Shown here in pieces: positions 1-11,627 of a DNA stretch of 64,000 nucleotides. The stretch spans positions 28,076,186 to 28,140,185 of the forward strand of contig OY804585.1 of NCBI GenBank assembly GCA_963680875.1. The letters run 5' to 3'. The translations under genes and the position numbers were made by a program. Numbering within the stretch: position 1 is the first letter of the stretch; each line of letters starts with the position of its first letter. The stretch is from Bathymodiolus brooksi. Lineage: Eukaryota; Mollusca; Bivalvia; Mytilida; Modiolidae. The notes under the pieces were generated by a model. The model searched no databases, was not told the DNA's origin, and was given only the letters and a program-made list of their open reading frames with translations.

Positions 1-104
1 TCAACATGCTGAATTAGATGGATGTCAAGGATGTTTTTTCATAGCTTGCAATCAGAGGAAATAAATCTTACAGTCGTTTGAAGAATGCGACAACAATAAT
101 ATAC

Positions 105-1640
105 CAGGCTCAATCTAGCGACCACTAAGCAAGCGACCAATAAGGCAATATGTCTCAAAACCAAAAAAAAAAAATAAGAGCAAAATGTACAAAAATGTCT
201 ACCTATCAATAATAAATATTTTACTCTAATTGCACAATCATCACATTGATTCGACATCTGGGCATACAGGAAATATTTCTGCCCTCCCCCCTCTCCACAA
301 TGCAAAGTTGACATTTGACACCCTACTGTTGATCTAAGGTGCATAATTTCACACAGACGCTCATGTTAGTATAAGACAATACATTTTATATTCTTTTTCC
401 CATGTTCACTCGAACATAACATATGTCTTCTCTTTACTGGGCTAAATACCGAAGACACAAATATATTTTCGGATGGCGAGTTTATAAAACAGTCGACGAA
501 CTTTAAATAAACACAGCGTAAGCAAATAATTTACTTTCATGTAAACCGGTATTTTGGTCCCCCTAGCTATGGTATATCAAACCCCCTACACATGGTATTT
601 TGACCCCCCTACCCATGGTATATCGACTCCATACCTATGGTATTTTGACCCCCCTACCCATGGAATAGCGACCCCAATACCCATGGCATTTTGACCCCTA
701 TCCATGGTATTTTGACCTCCTACCCATGGTATATCGACCCTGCTATCCATGATATTTTGACCCGCTACCCATGGCATATCGACCCCCCTAGCCATGGTAT
801 GTTTACCCCTCTACCCATGATATATCGAACCCCCTAACCATGTTACTTTGACCACCCTACCCATGGCATATCGATCCCTCTACCCATGTTATATCCACCC
901 CCCTACCAATGGTATATTGACCCCTCTAACCATAGTATTTTGACCCCTATCTATCTCTTGATTAGAAATGAGGGGGGTCAAAATACCATGCGGGTTCAAT
1001 TTACCATACAGGGGGGGTCAGTTTTTAATAAGAGGTGTCAAAATACCATGGATGAATATTGCTCCCGGGGTCAATATACCAAGGGGGTCAAAATACCATA
1101 TGACACCGGTAAATAATTTGGATTTGCCAGCGCTTTGTCAAACAAAATAAAGTCCTAAGATTCCCAGTTCACAGGAAGATATCTCATAAATCTAATAAAT
1201 ATGTAAATATAGAACATTAGAAAAATATAGTAATACGTTTTATAAAAATAAACAAAATATAAACCCTGCATGTGCGTGTCACATTCATTTAATAAATAGT
1301 ATTATTTTGTTTTATCTATTTATTTTTAAATTTTATATTTAAAGGTGCCAACCCACTAATTTAATTAACCAATCAGAGCTTAGAACAAAAGTAGTGCCTT
1401 TTAAAGAAAAAAGTTCCTTTCACTTTGTTGTATTGTGAATAATACTGAATGGAATGGAATAATTAAAATTGATAATTAAAGTTAAATATATAAGGATTAT
1501 ATTGAGCCCAAATTTGGCTGCATTTAGTTGTATTTCAATCCTTTAAGGAGATTTTGATGCATGATCTATAAACACAGAAATTCCAGGAATTACGTTGCTA
1601 TATTTAGAGCACAGAATGTCCCAGAGCATGACATTTCGCT
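105..1640 (-). repeat. R1 dispersed repeat, inverted diverged copy
   Basis: This stretch reads as the reverse complement of 46150-47130 and of 55920-56900. Matching blocks are 105-345 (with the 'caccctactgttgatctaaggtgca' type core) and 1130-1640, the latter including an AT-rich part around 1200-1480 and a block ending near 'gcaagactttaa'. The copy is clearly more diverged than the two right-hand copies. A minisatellite at 551-1106 separates its two halves. No coding capacity is visible. It is a mobile or formerly mobile non-autonomous repeat; the class is uncertain (see the 180-bp array next to it). Confidence 0.75.
551..1106. repeat. 22-24-bp CCATGG minisatellite with orientation switch
   Basis: Units of 22-24 bp contain the palindrome CCATGG. 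Two flavours recur, 'ggtatatcgaccc' and 'ggtattttgaccc', often alternating. From about 551 to 955 the units read in one orientation; from about 966 to 1106 they read as the reverse complement (ggggtcaaaataccatg). The turn lies near 955-966. The array sits inside the R1 copy and has no counterpart in the R1 copies at 46-47 kb and 56-57 kb. Confidence 0.85.
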
Positions 1641-2255
1641 GCAAGACTTTAACATGAAGCCATTTAAGGCCATGGCAATACCTTTGATTTAAACCCCAAG
1701 TGGGAAAGAGCTTTGCCGTCCTTCGGCAATTTTTCATGGGATATTTATAGGGTTCCCCACAAATCCAAATATCAAAGTTGGTATTGGACACCCTACTGTG
1801 AGATTGAGATGCAGAATCCCATCCAGGCATGCAAGTCAGTTAAAGGCCCGGCCAATACCTTTGAATTAATCCCCAAGTGGGAAAGAACTCTGCCGTGCTT
1901 CGTAAAATTTTCATGGGATATTTATAGGGTTCCTCCCCTTAATTCCAAATATCAAAGTTGATTTATACACCCTGCTGTGGACTTGAGGTGCAGAATCCAA
2001 CCCATTCACTTAAGTCAGTTAAAGGCTCGGACAATACCTTTGACTAAACCTCAAGTGGGAAAGAACTTGGCCGTCCTTCGGCAATTTTTCATGGGATATT
2101 TATAGCCCCCCCCCCCTATATCCAAATATCAAAGTTGATATTTGACACCCTGCTGTGGGCTTGAGGTGCAGAATCCCACCAAGGCACTTAAGTAAGTAAA
2201 AGGCCCGGTCAATACCTTTGTTATAAGCGCCAAGTGGGAAAGAACTTAATAATTA
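1640..2255 (-). repeat. ~180-bp tandem repeat array of R1 (about 3.5 units)
   Basis: The phrase 'gtgcagaatcc' recurs at about 1809, 1988 and 2166, giving a period of 178-180 bp. Units also share 'aagtgggaaagaactttgcc' and 'ttttcatgggatattta'. This is the reverse complement of the arrays at 44775-46150 and 54540-55920. Tandem core repeats of this general size are known in bivalve pearl/CvA-type non-autonomous Helitron-like elements; that assignment is inference. Confidence 0.85.
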
Positions 2256-2282
2256 AGAGCCATATTCTCACCCCATTTTTCA
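2246..2282 (+). repeat. 37-bp block shared with 39982-40018
   Basis: The string beginning 'ttaataattaagagcc' and ending 'ccccatttttca' occurs identically here and at 39982-40018. Sequence on either side differs. Here it begins exactly where the 180-bp array is cut short, so it could be the end of an element or a filler at a breakpoint. Confidence 0.8.
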
Positions 2283-2785
2283 GTATGGACTAAATGATGA
2301 GGAATATCGCTTACCTGGTATACCAGCTATAAGGTGGATGGGTATGACGAACACAGGCGTACCATATATGAATTTCATGTTGAGTAAATATTTTACATAC
2401 CAAAACGTGAATGTAAATAAACATAAGAAAATAATTCAGCAGCGCAACACATCAAATTATTAAAAGGACATCATAGATTACCATTAAAGTCGAGAATTGA
2501 ATCAATTGTGCCAGAAGGTTTCGTGCTTCGCATGTGATACATACTGTGTTATGCGAAAGTAAAATCCTATAATTTATTATAAGGGTATGAAGAATCTAAT
2601 AAAGCTACAAGGGGAGCACACCCACAATCATTAGTAAAATGCTACACATTATTCTTCAACCAATTCAAGATTAAATCGAAATGTCAATAAACCTATACAG
2701 AAGCAACAATATTATATCCACAGAGACATATTGATTTACATACGGCCTTCAATAGAGGATTAATTACAACACGTATACGATATAG
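2283..2785. other. AT-rich DNA without recognised feature
   Basis: I see no open frame with splice signals, no tandem repeat and no copy elsewhere in the window. Confidence 0.5.
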
Positions 2786-3370
2786 CCCGTAGCAGGAGAT
2801 TCCGAATATTAGCTCGGAAAATAGAGTTCGGAGTATTCGGACTTTTCCGAATGAGAAAAAAAATATTTTCGTGAGAAAACAGAGGATTTTGATGAATTTC
2901 CATATTTTTTCCGCATATAATTCGGAAATCAGTTCGGAATTCCAGGAAATAATTCGGAATTGTCCGAATACTCCGAATGAGCTCGGAAAAAAATTCGGAA
3001 TTGTCCGAATACTCCGAATTGACCTCGGAAAAAAATTCGGAATTGTCCGAATACTCCGAATGACCTCGGAAAAAAATTCGGAATTATCCGAATTGACCTC
3101 GGAAAAAAATTCGGAATTCCGAATTAAGGTCGGAAACTACCACCCTTATTCGGAAAATATTGTCAGATTCGGAAATTATTCCAAGCTAGTTCGGAGAAAA
3201 TTTCCGCATTAGCTTTGCCACTTTTGGTGCAATTTCTGAACTTTATTCGGAAAAAAATTCCGAACTTCATTCGGAAAAAATTTCCGAACTATATCTGGAA
3301 AAAATCTCCAAGCTACATTTGTTAAAAAGTTTCAGAACTACATTCGGACAAAAATTCTGTATAAATTTTT
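2786..3370 (+). repeat. Left terminal array of TTCGGAA-rich ~41-bp repeats
   Basis: It begins with the 22 bp starting 'cccgtagcaggagattcc', then runs through about a dozen degenerate ~40-bp units containing 'ctcggaaaaaaattcggaa' and 'ttgtccgaatactccg'. The first 22 bp recur as the reverse complement at 20494-20515, at the outer edge of a similar array. Together the two look like inverted termini with subterminal repeats. The 113-codon open frame inside (2871-3212) is a by-product of the repeat. Confidence 0.8.
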
Positions 3371-3537
3371 TTATACATAAATTTCCCTAAATTCAGAAAA
3401 AGTAGATTTATGTCTGACAATGAAATCATTTAACATAATATACTTTTGTTTTATTTTAATTCTTCAAAGAAAAAACAATGTCCACTATCTTTGTAAAAAA
3501 GTGTTTTTGGCACTATTGTCCAAGTAGATATCTAATT

Positions 3538-4841
3538 TTAAAGCTCCTTGAACAGGTTTGGCTTCAAGGCTTCTGCCAACTTCCCAGTAACATCCTTTTT
3601 AGATACATGTTGCCACCTTTTACCAATAATATCTGAAAAAGAAAGATTTTTTGTAATGCATGTAAATAATCAAAGCATGTTTTTTTTATTCGTGCTTATC
3701 ACTATCAGTATCAGTTTATAATGTGATTTTGTTTCATATACATGTATTGCACATCCACTCAGATTGAAATATTATTTGTTGTTATTTTACATCATGTACA
3801 GGAATATCAATTATATTAATTAATATTTTTAAACATTTGAAAGCTTATATCAACTTCCCTACATTAACATGTCTATCTCTTTCTCTCATAATTTGTTTAC
3901 GACTTAGAAAATGTAATGTCATTTAATCATTTGCAGCGTAGAAGACAAATCCTGAACATTTTATTTCTATATGGGGCTATAATGGTCATAATCGTATGCA
4001 AGTTGCAATTACCTATGCAAAACTTGCAACCCTGCTTATGGTGAGGTGTACTCGATAGAACATCAATATCAAATTCACTTGTAGTATTATGTCAATTTTC
4101 TCAAATAATTTTGAACGAAATAATGTTATGTATTGGTAATATATTGTCTTTTTAATGATTTATATGTAACAGAGAAGACATCGTAACTTTATAACTTGTG
4201 TCTAATTCATTGTCAATAAAATATGTTTTGAGTAAAGTACAACATTATATGACAAAGATTGTTAGTGACTTATGACGACAGGTCGTGGTTTTCTCCAGGT
4301 CCTATGGCTTCCTTCACCAATAAAAGTGACCGCCACAATGTAACTAAAATACTATTGAAAGTGGTGTTAAACATCATGATGATAACCCTCTTTTACTATA
4401 TGCAAGTATTAAACTAAAATAAATTTAACAAAAACTGGTTTTTATGGTAGATATTTTCATTCTTCTATCATTCATATTGCATTTATTAACATGATGGTTA
4501 TCAAGAATTCATAATGGCAGCTCCCTTAGAGTAGAAGACAATCGAATGATAAACAGATTTTGAATTTGACACCAAATACATGCCAATGTATAAGTTACCT
4601 GATATTTATTCCACAACTAGTACTGTACCTAGTACCACACATTTACAAGTTGTTGCTGCATGTTCTGTGTTCTCAATCTTGGGGGTATTGAGTTGATTCT
4701 GTAGACATTGTATTTGTTGGTTGTTGCGTGTGACCTCCTCTTGTAGAATGGTACAATCTACACATACTTCGTGATTTTGCGTGCTGGTTGAAGGCTCTGG
4801 AGACATTAGGATGTCCATAGATTCTTTGAAGAGTTGACTTG
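3538..4841 (-). CDS. 3' end of an unidentified spliced gene (two exons)
   Basis: Exon at 4841-4629 (213 nt) follows an acceptor 'cttaccag' and ends at the donor CTAG|GTACAG. The last exon, 3632-3538, follows 'tttctttttcag' and ends in TAA. The reading frame is kept exactly across the junction: one base of the final codon in the first exon plus two in the second. The first exon encodes about 70 residues with a Ser/Thr/Pro stretch (SPEPSTSTQNHE), a CxxC (CVDC) and a short coiled-coil-like segment (LQEEVTRNNQQIQCLQNQL). The last exon gives 30 residues including GKRWQHVSKKDVTGKL and ending NLFKEL. I do not recognise the family. Frame-preserving splicing argues for a real gene, perhaps one carried by the surrounding candidate element. 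Confidence 0.5.
3975..4380 (+). repeat. SINE-1 copy split by an insertion
   Basis: The head (about 3975-4065, 'aatggtcataatcgtatgc' to 'gaggtgtactcgata') and the tail (about 4236-4380, 'ggttttctccagg' to 'gaaagtggtgttaa') belong to one SINE-1. About 170 bp of AT-rich sequence separates them. The tail overlaps the intron of the minus-strand gene. Confidence 0.6.
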
Positions 4842-5090
4842 CTGGTAAGTAACTACATGTATAATATAATTGTATTTTCATTAAGTTTTAGGATAAATAA
4901 TTGTTAACAAAGCTAATAATCAATTTAGAAATACAAATACTACATGTAATAACTAACATTATTATATGACTTCAGATAATGTCTTTTCGACATAATGCAC
5001 AGTGAATATAACATTCCAACATCTTGCACCATACGAAACCAAAGAAAACGTCATGATAAAATCAACATATATAATGTGTCATATAATAAA

Positions 5091-5219
5091 ACAATTAATA
5101 ACTTTCAATTCGATGGATACCAGGATTTATTAACCCAAGAATAATATATTTGGCAGCGGTAAATATAATGTTCCTGGGTTAATAAATCATTGTATCCACC
5201 TCATTAAAAGTCATTAATT
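5091..5219. mobile_element. ~130-bp hairpin MITE
   Basis: Arms of about 45 bp are near-perfect inverted repeats (left arm 5091-5135, right arm 5173-5219), including 'gatggataccaggattta' and its complement 'aataaatcattgtatccacc'. The loop is about 38 bp. No clear target duplication is seen. Confidence 0.65.
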
Positions 5220-5377
5220 GTATATTATCTTTTTCTACTTATGATTTTACAACCAACTTGCGACTGAAATTAAAAAAAAAAAAATCTTGATCTGTTGACG
5301 ATATGTTTTTCAATTACACTTTTTTTCATTCAAAGTGAATCAGTACAACGTAAGTCTTCAATAAAGATAAAACTTAC

Positions 5378-5452
5378 CTTTCTTCTTTAAGTTGTTGTTG
5401 TACATGTAACTCAGTCAGTTCCAGTTCCTGTGCAACTGTCTTTTAAGTTTTT
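5378..5452 (-). pseudogene. Upstream coiled-coil exon with a frameshift
   Basis: On the minus strand the acceptor 'aaatatttcag' and a perfect donor AAAG|GTAAGT enclose 75 nt. All three frames contain stops. Allowing one missing base near 'ttgcacagg', the two parts read as a Gln/Glu/Leu-rich helix (QELELTELHVQQQLKEE). It lies 540 bp upstream of the exon at 4841 and is plausibly part of the same gene. Its end phase does not match that exon directly, so another exon is missing or the gene is decayed. Confidence 0.4.
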
Positions 5453-5584
5453 CTGAAATATTTGTTTCAATATTTAGTGTTTGACATAACTAGTTGCTGC
5501 TTCTTTACTGATTATTGGTTTCCTAAGTAAGGTGTACTTGTGCATTATTTTTTGTCAACAAGCTTGTTTTTTATGTTTTAGTTG

Positions 5585-5715
5585 CTATATTGGAAATTGT
5601 TGGGTATGTATAGATACAGTTTGGGTGGGACTAAAATTCACGAGAAAGCTTTGCTTTCGAGTTAATTTTGTCCTACCCATGCTGTATCTATACATACCCA
5701 TCATTTCCAATATAG
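5585..5715. mobile_element. Palindromic hairpin (65-bp arms)
   Basis: The sequence from 'ctatattggaaatt' to 'tttccaatatag' folds back almost entirely on itself, with the centre at 'gagaaagctttgctttcgag' near 5650. Only scattered mismatches are seen, so the loop is minimal. Confidence 0.75.
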
Positions 5716-5721
5716 TAAGTC

Positions 5722-5865
5722 ACATGTACCTTGGTCATTCGACTTTCCTTTGTTAAAAGTGTGATGATGAAATGGCAAATGCCTTGACTCCTCCTATGTG
5801 ATACATTTATGTGCAGATATCATCACACTTTTAACAAAGGAAAGTCGAATGACCATGGTACATGT
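5722..5865. mobile_element. Second palindromic hairpin (~48-bp arms)
   Basis: Left arm 'acatgtaccttggtcattcg' (from 5722) pairs with the right arm ending 'gaccatggtacatgt' at 5865. The loop is about 50 bp. It starts only 6 bp after the preceding hairpin. Confidence 0.75.
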
Positions 5866-8597
5866 ACATTGGGTAATATAGGATAAAGTTTGATTTAACA
5901 CATTAGCATGTCATTGACTTAAAGACAAAATCAATGCCAGAAAGTTTCAAAATCATAATTCTTGTGCATATTCTGCTAGTACATGTATACTTTTAAAATT
6001 TATATAATAAGAATAGTTCATATAAATTAAACCAGCTTATATTACAATATATACATAATATATATATATGCACGACCTTATTATTTTTTTTTTGCATGTT
6101 TCTTTTTTTAACCTGGGTCCATTCGCCCTTATTTTGGTCAATAAAGAAAGTCATGAGTCTCACTTGTAAAAAAAATAGTGAGTTCTAACTTAGAATCTAA
6201 GCACAAGTAATGAGTCCAGGATTCGTCCATACGAGTTGCAAGCATCTCTGGTTGGGTTAGGGTTAGTTGTGTATTATTTTTGATGATAATCCATTTACTG
6301 GATTTTATATCAATAAATAATTTGAATTTGGTTGGGAGTAGTTCCCCCCCCTTTTCCCCCCATAATTTGACCTACATTTGTAAATGACAACACAAGGTAG
6401 TTGCATTTCATTTTAAGAAAAATTGTTGAGCCAGATGTGTGTGTAGATAGCTTTTGAGAGATAAATCATCCAGTTCTTGGTCTATACATTGCTATAATTT
6501 ATATGATATATGATACTTACGACGAATCATGATGCATTCCTACTCCTAGATCCTAGGCTAGCTACTGTATGTCTGACTGCCTTTACCAAATCTAAAGATT
6601 TTGCGAGGCTCTATTATGTTGCTGACATTAAGAAAGTTGCCGGTAATTGGGTTGTCGTTTGTCCATATAATAAATTCAAATAATGCGTGATATCCATACT
6701 GAACGTAGCGATAATTTTTGTTGTTTACATTTTTTATATTCAAAATATTTACAAAATTAGCGCCTCCCACGCTTCTCGATGATTGGTCGTTGAATCGGAT
6801 TCCCTGCACTTCGTTAATTTCCAATGCGTGTCTACCAAAGTTTGTTTAATCAACTCATAGATATGGATGTTTAAAGTAATATTGAATTTGATCTTTAGTT
6901 AAAAAAAAAAAAAATTATAGTTTTAATTTGCTGGATTTTCATTTTCAACAATATTTATAACTTGAATAATACTGCGCCCTGTATCGGCACTTTCGCTGGA
7001 TGAGGGCTTGAACGCTCTTAGTGGTAAAAATCCGTCAGGCTGTTGGGTGGTACTGCCGACCAATCAAATGTCAGATAATAGCGCGTGTGCGCATTAGTTA
7101 ATCCCGTTACTTCCGTTTGTAAATATTGACAAAACAAACACGGAGAAGGATTGTGCACGTGCCTTAGCATATTTAGAAAACAAATACACCTTTATTCTCA
7201 TAATTATGATTTAAATTGCCATAGATTCACAAATCTTTAAAGATTTTAAAAAATAAAACACCGTGTAATCATTTTTTGAAGTTTTTATGTTTTAATTTAA
7301 ATTTGCTAAAATGTCACAATACACATCTAACATGTATTTTTGTAATGTATGTGGGACAATAAAAGTGAATTTATTGTGGATAATAGGGCCGACACGCGTA
7401 ACTTGCCGTTAACATAAGATTGTATAAATATGGATATTCACAGGTTAAATTAAGGGAAATGGGATGAAATAATAAAGAAATTTTATTGAAAATAAATATG
7501 TAAACAGAAAGTTGATTATTTCATAAATTAAAATGATTTTTAATACAATTTATTAAGAAATACCCATCACAATATCGTTATTTAGGTAAATACTTATTAG
7601 ACTGATTTTTTTTAAAACCATTTTTGTCTTTAATTGATAACTGACCCAAGTTAGCCTAAATAAATGAAATGTGACTTAATGTGTTAATTATATAAATCTT
7701 TGCCTTCTATCAATTTTAATTTCTTATCTATTTCTTATTCTTATTATGTAACAATATGGTCATCAACCTAGGTTGTTATTTTCATTGAATGGCATCTCAA
7801 AATAGATGGCTTCACAGTAGGAGCTCTTCCTGTATATTGGTTACATCCTGTATATTACAACTGACAGCTAATACATTACAAACAATTTTAATCAGCCATC
7901 AGTATCATAAAATACATTTGTTTAAATCTTTATTTTAAATGAAATTAAAAAATCATTATAAGAGTGAATTCAATTCAAGCTTTTATTTACTCTCCAACTT
8001 TGAAATAAAAATCATTATGTTTTAATATTTAAAGAATAGTAATTATTCATTTAAGTTTCATTTCATGTTTGGTTGTATTTATCCAGATATGTGTATTGCA
8101 TACAGCATTACATTATCTGATCGCTCCATTGGACATTATTTACAAACACTTTAGCTCCTCCTATTTTATGTCGTAATACCCATAAGTCATAGCGATTTAC
8201 TATTTCCGGTTTGACGGATTTTTTCAATGAATGCATCCAGGCGTTAATGTGGCGACCAGCGGGAGCGTAATATAACAACTGGATTATTCGGGTTACAATA
8301 TTTATTAAATATTTTTCTCCCATAATGCCATTTGTAAACAACCCGCCATCTTTAAATCTGTTAGTTGAAAACACGAACTAGTACTAAAAACGTGTTCTTG
8401 GTAGCATCAAAGGTAATTTGCTTACAAAACGACTTATGAAGCACACACAGTCAAATCTATTCTTAGACATAAATTTAATCCAAAATGGATTCAAAGGCAC
8501 TACAAACAACAGAAAATAGTAATCCAAGCCCTCCCTCCCCCCCCCCCCCACCCCCCTCCCCATTTGATTGGCCAACCTAGGCTAGCGGTCCTAGGGA
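5866..8597. other. 2.7 kb AT-rich DNA, promoter-like patches only
   Basis: No spliced gene is visible. Two patches stand out for higher GC and CCAAT-type motifs: about 6760-6800 (minus strand 'ccaatcat', then 'ggcgctaattttgtaa') and 7060-7130 (plus strand 'gaccaatcaaatg', then 'agcgcgtgtgcgc' and 'cttccgtttgtaaat'). These could be divergent promoters for the outward-facing exons, but that is inference. Open frames at 6558-6824 and 8108-8374 begin with TTG and GTG and lack splice support. Confidence 0.35.
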
Positions 8598-8604
8598 ATC
8601 TAAT

Positions 8605-9468
8605 CACAGGGCCTTGTCACTATCCAGGTAAATATACTATCAATGTATAAACATATACAAGGGCGGACATCTTTTTTTACCCCCGCTCGCTTCAAGTCGT
8701 GTTTGTTTTTTAAATTCCTTCTAATATATTCAAAACCCTGTTTGGTTCAACTCCCAAGACCTTATTTTTTTTTTTAAATATCATGACCTCCCCTCGACTA
8801 CCTCTTGTGAAGGCGCAGCGGTCGTTTTTGTCAGGAATTCGCCCGAGTAGAGAACAACATGGACCCAAAGTGAAAGTAACAGCGCCACCTCTCGGGGTTT
8901 TAGCTTTGAGGTAAGGAAAATACGTTAAGATTCAAACATCATTAAACGAGCAGGACGATTTGAAGTGAAAACTGAACATTTTTGACTTGTACATACAATG
9001 AATGATAAATGCCATTTTCAAGGCTTTTTCTTGATTGCTGTCCATTTTCTTTAATTTATTATTTCGTCTGTTATTTCCCGCGGTATCTTATACTTAGAAA
9101 CACGATAACTAGCGAGAAAACCAAATATCGAATGGTAAAACCCCGAGAGTTCTGAACTTCCGTTTTTTTATAGGTGGCGCTGTTGCTTTCACTTTGGGTC
9201 CATGTTGTTCTCTACTCAGGCGAATTCCTGACAAAAACGACCGCTGCGCCTTCACAAGAGGTAGTCGAGGGGGGGGGGGGGGGGTCATGATATTTTTTGA
9301 AAAGAATAAGGTCTTGGGAGTTGAACCAAACAGGGTTTTGAATATATTAGAAGGAATTTAAAAAAACCAAACACGACTTGAAGCGAGCGGGGGTCAAAAA
9401 AGATGTCCGCCCTTGTATATGTTTATACATTGATAGTATATTTACCTGGATAGTGACAAGGCCCTGTG
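8605..9468. mobile_element. 864-bp foldback element with 7-bp target duplication
   Basis: Arms of about 300-330 bp (8605-8903 and 9138-9468) are near-identical inverted repeats beginning CACAGGGCCTTGTCAC. The element is flanked on both sides by ATCTAAT (8598-8604 and 9469-9475). The arms differ by a ~25-bp block present only in the right arm (about 9146-9171) and by expansion of a poly-G/C run near 9270. The central ~230 bp is unique and has no open frame. A transcript would form a long double-stranded hairpin. Confidence 0.85.
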
Positions 9469-9475
9469 ATCTAAT

Positions 9476-10061
9476 CATGCAAAGACACCATTTGTAATTA
9501 AGTATCGTTTCTTTCATATGAAACTCTTTCTGCATTAAAGTAACATTTCAAGAGCCTATTTATCATAACTTCACCCATTTTCGACGGTTTGTTTCACGTT
9601 AACTTATGATTGATCTTCTACATCCTACGATGTTCCATCACTCGAGTCGTGATGATTATACATCGACGCGAACAGACAAGATTGATTGATTGGAGCTTAA
9701 TTAAAAATTCCAAATTGATAAAATAACAACATTTATATACACTGTACATAATAAACAGAAAATTAGAATTTTCAAACTCAAACTCAAAGACAAAGGTAAA
9801 AGTATCACCTATCAATGGAATGTCATTTCCAATTGGATTAGTTTATATAAATAATGATCTAAAAAAAATAATCATATATACATTATATTTCAATGATCTC
9901 TGCAGTTCGCTATGCAAACAAATTGACACATTTATTTTTTTTGTCCTGTCATGAATGCATGATGCACAAATATAAAAAGCAAAGACTTGGTGTTTATCCA
10001 TATTGGTCAAGTTCAGTGTTTACTATGATTATTTAGAAAGACATGACATTTCACTGTAATA

Positions 10062-10098
<37 letters not shown>

Positions 10099-10146
10099 CA
10101 CCAGAAGTTTTATGTAATATTTTAAATGTGTTTCACTTGTTTTCAG
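9476..10146. other. AT-rich DNA with (TA)n microsatellite
   Basis: A (TA)n run lies at about 10068-10096, just before the exon at 10147. Nothing else was recognised. Confidence 0.5.
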
Positions 10147-10210
10147 CTGGTACAAATTGTATGAAGCCAAAAAAAGATGTTCCCTTGCCCTAGACCCCTT
10201 ATTATCGCAG
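10147..10210 (+). CDS. Internal exon of an unidentified plus-strand gene
   Basis: An acceptor with a pyrimidine tract (ttgttttcag) and a donor CGCAG|GTATTC enclose 64 nt that are open in one frame only. The frame enters one base into the exon and ends in phase 0. It encodes 21 residues, beginning WYKLYEAKKRC and ending DPLLSQ. I do not recognise the family. The next exon I can see on this strand is at 18362, beyond the two nested transposon copies, but its phase requires at least one further exon in between. Confidence 0.4.
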
Positions 10211-10261
10211 GTATTCATTCATTGTTTATTTGTCTATGTTACGCCTGGTACATTTTCCACT

Positions 10262-10563
10262 GCTTCATGCTTAAGTGCATAGTGCATTATATGGTGTGGT
10301 AGATCATGGGTTTGAGCCCCGGTAAGGTTAAAACAAAGACTATCAAATTGGTTCTTGTGCTCCGCTGATCACACAGCATAATGTTCCAGGTTGGAGAGGC
10401 ATGCCTTATTCCAGACTGTTATTTCAGTGATCTGGCACTAAAAATCCAACTAATCGTGTTGGTCTACTACAAAGCAGACACCATCTCATCAAATTGTAAC
10501 TTGTTCTCGCCATGATATAGCTAAAACGTTGCTCACTTGGCATTAAACAACTAAACAACAATC
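10262..10563 (+). repeat. SINE-2 copy
   Basis: It carries a pol III B-box-like stretch ('gggtttgagcccc' near 10310), the body 'actatcaaattggttct', and the family 3' end 'ttctcgccatgatatagct ... ggcattaaacaac' followed by a short CAA/CACTTA tail. It shares these parts with 13505-13735 and 19125-19435. Confidence 0.75.
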
Positions 10564-11309
10564 ATTCACTTACTAAATGTATAGATGTATAGTGTCTACA
10601 ATTTTGGTTATTTGTTCCCATAAATATTTAAACTAGGACTTAACTTAGAGCAAGGTAAAATAATTATAAAATCCGATGATTAAGAAAATAATTGAATTGC
10701 TAAATCAATTATTTGTAACTTACACAATATGATTTCAAAATGGAACAAATATATTATGAAAAAAACCAACTTAATTAGTGCTAGTCATGCAGAAATAAAA
10801 CATGCAAAATTTTTTTTTTAATATATTTAATTTCATTTTACTTATAAATTTACATGTATAATTCTATTGTCTGAAGTTGTAATTTGACAGCAGGATACAA
10901 CTGTAATAACCTACTATATTGTATTAATATGTGAAATCTTTACATTTTGTATATTTAAATGTAATAAGTTACAGTACAGAAAGGGACATACCGTGATCAA
11001 TCACCGTGATAGTGGTCATGCCTAGGAGAGTGATGGGGATTACAAATTTTAATTCATGTCGGTGATCAAGGGGCAATAAAACACCAGGTGTTAATCTTGT
11101 AATCAAGTGTGTCGTTTTTATATCGCCTATTTTTTTTTCAGGTACTGTCTCAGATTCCCCTCAGAATTAAAAAAAAAAAACATTTGTATTTCTTTCCTCA
11201 AAACGTAAAACATCCTTGAACGTAATCCCGGGAATGAAATCCCGAGATCGAGAAAATAGCACGAGAACGGAGAGTTCATTTGAATTGATGAATAAAATGT
11301 AAATAATAA

Positions 11310-11627
11310 ATGATTATTCAACTTCAATTCAGTGAAATCATGGGTTGTGCAAATTTGTTTCAAAGATTTTTAACCTTGGCTGTGAATTGCGTATCTACAC
11401 CTAGTATTTTATTATCACGCGTACACGTGACCTGGCTTGTGCACAAATGCAGTTTCATACACACGTGCGCGATATGCGTGATTTGTTACGTTTTAAAGCG
11501 TATTTCCAATTCAATATTACATTTTAGTTCACTAATATTTTTTATACGATCAGTAATTTTTTTTATTTTAATCTTCGTAGAAAACCCAGTTAAAACCCTT
11601 TTCGTTGTAGAAATACGTACTAAATAA
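11310..11627 (+). other. Open frame conserved between A and B
   Basis: A 105-codon frame starting with an ATT or other non-ATG codon is intact here and at 16829-17146 with about one substitution. A minus-strand frame of 78 codons overlaps it in both copies. Neither shows a recognisable domain. Preservation is expected from the recent common origin of A and B, so this is weak evidence for coding. Confidence 0.2.

Noticed and set aside
6255..6275. Telomere-like 'ggttagggttag'
   Set aside because: Only two units; too short to indicate an interstitial telomere.
6558..6824. 88-codon minus-strand open frame
   Set aside because: It starts with TTG, has no splice support or known domain, and overlaps a CCAAT-like, promoter-type patch.
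8108..8374. 88-codon minus-strand open frame with fairly protein-like composition
   Set aside because: It starts with GTG; no splice partner, family or second copy in the window supports it.
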